Shown piece after piece: positions 6,435-9,327 of a DNA stretch of 9,327 nucleotides. Positions within the stretch are counted from its first letter, which is position 1. Each line of letters opens with the position of its first letter. The translations under genes were made by a program, and so were the position numbers. The DNA is from Pseudomonadota bacterium. Lineage in GTDB: Bacteria > Myxococcota_A > Polyangia > Polyangiales > Polyangiaceae. The stretch is from assembly GCA_023398955.1 (NCBI GenBank), contig JAEWRL010000016.1:1-9327 (forward strand), read 5' to 3'. Below the pieces are notes generated by a model. It saw only the letters and a program-made list of their open reading frames with translations. It was not told where the DNA came from and searched no databases.

Positions 6435-8006
6435 ATGCCTACCGAAGGTCGCCTCCGCTCCTTTGGAATCGGAGTCGCGTCGTCGTGCTGTCTGGTATTC
6501 CTGAGCCTGGAAGCAGCCGCCTACAGCACGAGGACCGCCGTCTCGGATCCCTGCCACGAGGACATCACACAAGAGGCGCTCTCGCGGGCGCGGAGGACCC
6601 TCGGTCCGATCGATCGGATCAGTCCGACCCGAAACGAACGAGCGCTCATTGATGACGTGCCCTTCGTACTGCGCAACGATCTGGATGATCTTGGTGGCGC
6701 GACCCTCGTCATCGGCAACCGCAACGTCGACTTCCGCGGACACGAGCAAGACGACCTCGATGTGCTCGCGCCATTGCACGGGAGGCCAGGGAATCAGGAC
6801 GAACACTGCCTCAGGAGCCCGGCCCACGATGGTGCGGAGGGGTCCAAGGACGCTCTGGAGGCTTGTCGCCGCCTCATTCGCCGCCGGGTCTCTGCCGCCC
6901 TCGACGGGCTAGCGGAGGACGGCACCGTGGACGCGGATATTCGCGAGGAGGTCGACATTGCCCTGGATATTCGCGGTTCCGTGGAGGCTCGGCTTCCCAC
7001 CTACCACATGGAAATGGGGCGTGCGCTCCACACCATTCAAGATGGTTTCAGTCATACGTATCGTACCGAAGACCACCTGCAGGTCGTGACGGTACTGAAC
7101 TACGCCGAGATGGTGGAGGATACCCACGATCTCGATGAAGACGGTCCCGTGCATCGGTCGCCCCTCGACGACTGCGTAGACTTGGACGCCTTCAGGGCCG
7201 AGCGGCTCGAGGTCGCAATTCGAGCCGGCGAGGAATTCCTCGTTGCGACGCTCGATCCTCTGATTGGCCGCGCCGAGAAGATGGAGCGTGTCGATGCGCT
7301 GCTCGACGAGTACTTCACCCACGTCGACGGCTGCGACGTGACGAACGATTGGTGCGATGCTCCCGAAGAGAAGTATGAGAACTCGACGTTAGGCTGCTCC
7401 GTCGCAGCGGCTGGTAGTCGCTCATGGCTCGGGATGGGTGTGGGCGTGGGCGTACTGCTCGCCGGGCTCTGGCAACGTCGGCGCGCCCTGCGCCAGCGAA
7501 GAGCCATGTCTCTTCCTTGGTTCACCGCGATGGGCCTCGGGTTGGGTGTGCTGGCCGTTGTCGGTCCCGTGGAGGCCCAGCAGGAACGGCGAAGCAGGTC
7601 CGCTGCTCCATCCTCCCGAGGAACAGGGACCTCTCGCTGGGCCCGGATCAGAGGTTCCCGAGGACGAGCGCGGTTCCTGGGGTTTGGCGTTGAACCTGTC
7701 CGGTTCCATCCAGAAACCCGCTGCCGCTGGTGCCCTAGGGGTGCGCTACCGTCTCGACGAGCATTGGCTCTTCGGCGTGGATGCCGAGTACAATCCCTGG
7801 TACGCCAGGAGCGCGGCGAAGATGCGCAGAGGTGTGGTGTCAGCGTACGGCACCCTGGTGGTGCGCTTCCCGATGCGATTCGAGCGGGTGAACTTACGTT
7901 CTACCTTTCAGGCTGGTGCGTCGAGGATGATGTTCGATTTGTATGGCGTTCCCGAAGGTACCATTGGCCCGTATCTGGGTTTCAATCTTCTGGGGTTCGA
8001 CTATGA
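6435..8006 (+). CDS. Exported zinc-dependent phospholipase C-like protein with MYXO-CTERM tail; stop codon missing
   Basis: The intended protein is about the first 357 residues. Residues 1-29 are a signal peptide (RLRSF, hydrophobic core, EAAA before YS). The His/Asp pattern fits zinc-dependent phospholipase C or P1-nuclease-like folds: DPCHEDIT (H41), FRGHEQDD (H103), DEHCLRSPAHDG (H124, H131), then YHMEMGRALHTIQDGFSH, giving H191, H199-x3-D203 and H207. The H-x3-D motif matches the metal-binding pair of Bacillus cereus phospholipase C. The C-terminus has GCS (320-322), one hydrophobic segment (GMGVGVGVLLAGLW, 333-346) and RRRALRQRR, the MYXO-CTERM sorting pattern, which is cut by a myxosortase and leaves a surface-anchored protein. 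No stop follows. The frame continues from 7506 through what looks like the next gene's signal peptide, then into about 140 residues of out-of-frame Arg-rich sequence ending at 8006. Substrate is unknown, and it could be a nuclease-like relative. The function call is moderate; the C-terminal architecture is clear. Confidence 0.72.
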   Translation: MPTEGRLRSFGIGVASSCCLVFLSLEAAAYSTRTAVSDPCHEDITQEALSRARRTLGPIDRISPTRNERALIDDVPFVLRNDLDDLGGATLVIGNRNVDFRGHEQDDLDVLAPLHGRPGNQDEHCLRSPAHDGAEGSKDALEACRRLIRRRVSAALDGLAEDGTVDADIREEVDIALDIRGSVEARLPTYHMEMGRALHTIQDGFSHTYRTEDHLQVVTVLNYAEMVEDTHDLDEDGPVHRSPLDDCVDLDAFRAERLEVAIRAGEEFLVATLDPLIGRAEKMERVDALLDEYFTHVDGCDVTNDWCDAPEEKYENSTLGCSVAAAGSRSWLGMGVGVGVLLAGLWQRRRALRQRRAMSLPWFTAMGLGLGVLAVVGPVEAQQERRSRSAAPSSRGTGTSRWARIRGSRGRARFLGFGVEPVRFHPETRCRWCPRGALPSRRALALRRGCRVQSLVRQERGEDAQRCGVSVRHPGGALPDAIRAGELTFYLSGWCVEDDVRFVWRSRRYHWPVSGFQSSGVRL

Positions 8007-8133
8007 GCTGGGGCGGCAGATTTACCTGGTGGTGAATCCCGCGCATATCGCCGTCCCGATCCCCCAAACAGAGGGCGCGCCGTTCTCCTATCCTCAGTAC
8101 AGGGTCACCCTTGGGTTGCAATTTGGAGCTTGA
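7506..8133 (+). pseudogene. Outer-membrane beta-barrel-like protein, frameshifted after its signal peptide
   Basis: An ATG at 7506 opens a convincing signal peptide (SLPWFTAMGLGLGVLAVV, then GPVEA before QQERRS) in the same frame as the upstream gene. Coding quality then moves to the +1 frame between about 7575 and 7620, from PPEEQGPLAGPGSEVPEDE onward. That frame runs to a TGA at 8131-8133 with alternating polar and hydrophobic strands rich in Gly and aromatics: WGLALNLSGSIQ, LFGVDAEYNPWY, AYGTLVVRFPMRF, IGPYLGFNLLGFDYEL, and a final strand YRVTLGLQFGA. This is typical of a small outer-membrane beta-barrel of roughly 180 residues. One extra base, or two missing, relative to an intact gene would explain the break. 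No Shine-Dalgarno at good spacing precedes 7506 (GAAGAG is only 2 bases away). Without the frame shift the barrel would lack an export signal. It may be a true pseudogene or a sequence error. Confidence 0.65.
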
Positions 8134-8188
8134 TACATTCGTGCCAAGGAAACAGTGGACAGGGCATTTCGGGTACCTCGCGTCTGTA

Positions 8189-9160
8189 TTGAAGCGCCGC
8201 GTGTCAGTTTCCCTGCTTTGCGTCGCGGTAGCAGGCGAGGCTCTTGCTCAGCAGCAGGCTACTCCTCCCGCCCGCACCGAGTCTGCTCTAGAAAGCGCCC
8301 CGCCGTCGCAGCAAGAGGCCGTTTCTTGGAATCAGGAATGGCGAGGCGTACCGCTCTGGGAGTCTGCACTTGCGGCAGGAGTTCTGGCCGGCGCGCTAGT
8401 GATCCGCGGTGTGGGGCCGGAGCCGCCCGATAATTGGCGAGGTGGCATCCTCTTCGATGACGCGGTCGGGGAGCGGGCTCGGGTGGAGGACCCTGGTCTC
8501 TCGGGGAGCGTGTCGCGTGCCACGGACTACCTGTTCTATGGCAGCATGGTCTACCGCTTGGTGGACTCAGCCATTGTGCCGGCCGTCGGCTACGGGGACC
8601 TCGAGCTGGCCGCTCAGATGGCGATGATAGACATGGAGGCCTTTGCCTTCGTAGGAGGTGTGTTGTGGACGACGCAGCTCTTCGTTGGCAGACGACGCCC
8701 CGAGTACGACACCCCCTGCGGGCCTGGGGCGACCCCGGCGGAGCTCGAGCGCTGTGACCACCGCAACTCGGAGTTTCGTAGTTTCATAGCCGGACACCCC
8801 GCGACCGTCCTGACGGCGGCGGGGCTCACGTGCACGCACCATGCACACGTCCCTCTCTACGGTCGTGACGGCGACATCCTCGCCTGCGGCCTCACGACGG
8901 GGGCAGCGATTGCCACGGGTGCTGGCAGGCTGATGAGCGGGAAGCACTATGCGTCCGACGTCCTCCTTGGCTTTGCCTTGGGAGGGATCGCTGGGTGGGG
9001 GCTCCCTTGGGCGCTGCACTATCGCACCTCGGGCGCAGCGACGAACCAAGCCGACCGTACGGCACCCGCTGCGCGCAACCGAAGGGCGGCACTCACCGTG
9101 GGGGTTTACCCATGGCTGGTGGGGGAACTGCCGGGGGTGTCTGCGATCGGCGTCTTCTAG
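8189..9160 (+). CDS. Exported PAP2-family phosphatase with variant active-site motifs
   Basis: 323 residues from a TTG start. Residues 1-20 form a signal peptide (KRR, then VSVSLLCVAVAG, EALA before QQQ), followed by a Pro/Ser/Ala linker and several hydrophobic segments (about 57-73, 141-166, 204-216, 234-245, 257-277). PAP2 (type 2 phosphatidic acid phosphatase / acid phosphatase) motifs are recognisable. Motif 1 is Q163-x6-R170-P171, with Gln in the usual Lys position. Motif 2 is F-I-A-G-H203, where the family usually has P-S-G-H. Motif 3 is R247-x5-H253-x3-D257, intact. Both catalytic histidines and the Asp remain, so activity is plausible on phosphatidic acid, isoprenoid pyrophosphate or a similar phosphate ester at the membrane. 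It follows the beta-barrel stop by 55 bases on the same strand. The frame is open from a TTG at 8111, overlapping the previous gene; the TTG at 8189 was chosen because it places the signal peptide at the N-terminus, but a GTG at 8142 or 8201 is possible. Confidence 0.85.
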   Translation: MKRRVSVSLLCVAVAGEALAQQQATPPARTESALESAPPSQQEAVSWNQEWRGVPLWESALAAGVLAGALVIRGVGPEPPDNWRGGILFDDAVGERARVEDPGLSGSVSRATDYLFYGSMVYRLVDSAIVPAVGYGDLELAAQMAMIDMEAFAFVGGVLWTTQLFVGRRRPEYDTPCGPGATPAELERCDHRNSEFRSFIAGHPATVLTAAGLTCTHHAHVPLYGRDGDILACGLTTGAAIATGAGRLMSGKHYASDVLLGFALGGIAGWGLPWALHYRTSGAATNQADRTAPAARNRRAALTVGVYPWLVGELPGVSAIGVF

Positions 9161-9198
9161 CACTAAACACATCCAGGCGGAGATGGAAGGATGCTGGG

Positions 9199-9220
9199 CA
9201 CGGTCACGGTCACGGTCACG
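9199..9220. repeat. Tandem hexamer repeat CACGGT, 3.7 copies
   Basis: CACGGT occurs at 9199-9204, 9205-9210 and 9211-9216, followed by CACG. It lies at the convergent junction between the PAP2 gene and the minus-strand gene at the right edge. On the minus strand it reads TGA-CCG three times in frame with that gene, giving consecutive in-frame stop codons. Confidence 0.8.
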
Positions 9221-9327
9221 CAAGACGGTTCACGCTATCGATGAGCTTTGTGAGCATCGCTGCGGTGCGGTCTGCCAGGTCTTGAGCGAGGATGATATCA
9301 CCCAGCTGTGCCAGCTCGTCTATCTCG
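9216..9327 (-). CDS. C-terminal end of an unidentified minus-strand gene (partial)
   Basis: The minus strand reads 36 codons from the window edge, beginning EIDELAQLGDIILAQD and ending IDSVNRLA, followed by TGA (complement of 9216-9218). The composition is strongly helical with a Leu/Ile/Met heptad-like spacing, quite unlike the Arg/Pro/Ala-rich shadow translations elsewhere, and codon choice fits the local GC bias. The gene is truncated by the window edge, so no family can be assigned. It is convergent with the PAP2 gene, with 55 bases between their stop codons. Confidence 0.6.
   Translation of the reverse strand, partial: EIDELAQLGDIILAQDLADRTAAMLTKLIDSVNRLA

Noticed and set aside
8567..9223. 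A 218-codon minus-strand open frame opposite the PAP2 gene
   Set aside because: The plus frame carries the PAP2 motifs and a signal peptide; the antisense frame shows only shadow composition.

Overview
The window is GC-rich bacterial DNA. The best clue to the organism is a MYXO-CTERM type C-terminus (a Gly-Cys-Ser motif, one membrane helix, then an arginine cluster) on the protein starting at 6435. This points to a myxobacterium (Myxococcota). Long TPR/HEAT exported proteins, a lipoprotein with a relaxed lipobox and a fragment resembling the HNH-endonuclease family common in myxobacteria all agree with that. No species can be named from the sequence.

Layout. (1) Positions 1-425 hold no intact gene: a short plus-strand remnant resembling the region just before the HNH domain of myxobacterial HNH endonucleases, then a 7-bp GC stem-loop and a plausible terminator for the minus-strand operon. 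(2) Positions 426-6156 are a tight minus-strand operon. It begins with a 1357-residue exported TPR+HEAT repeat protein, continues through a 4-base ATGA overlap into a 190-residue lipoprotein, and after 5 bases reaches tsaD, the tRNA t6A37 threonylcarbamoyltransferase catalytic subunit. (3) Positions 6157-6434 are a divergent intergenic region with several inverted repeats. (4) Positions 6435-9160 are plus-strand envelope genes: an exported zinc-dependent phospholipase C-like protein with a MYXO-CTERM tail, an outer-membrane beta-barrel-like protein whose reading frame is broken near its N-terminus, and an exported PAP2-family phosphatase. (5) The right edge carries the last 36 codons of a convergent minus-strand gene, ending in a hexanucleotide repeat that supplies three in-frame stop codons.

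How the genes may work together. The minus operon couples a housekeeping tRNA-modification gene to two envelope proteins by position only; no shared function is visible. The plus-strand set (phospholipase C-like, beta-barrel, PAP2 phosphatase) could form an envelope phospholipid-processing module, since a phospholipase C and a PAP2 phosphatase act on related lipids. That is inference from family and adjacency.

The most notable local anomaly is at about 7480-7620. The phospholipase-like gene lacks a stop codon, runs in frame through the next gene's signal peptide, and the beta-barrel then continues in the +1 frame. This is either real decay or a sequence error. I did not find a CRISPR array, defence island, insertion sequence, tRNA or rRNA gene.
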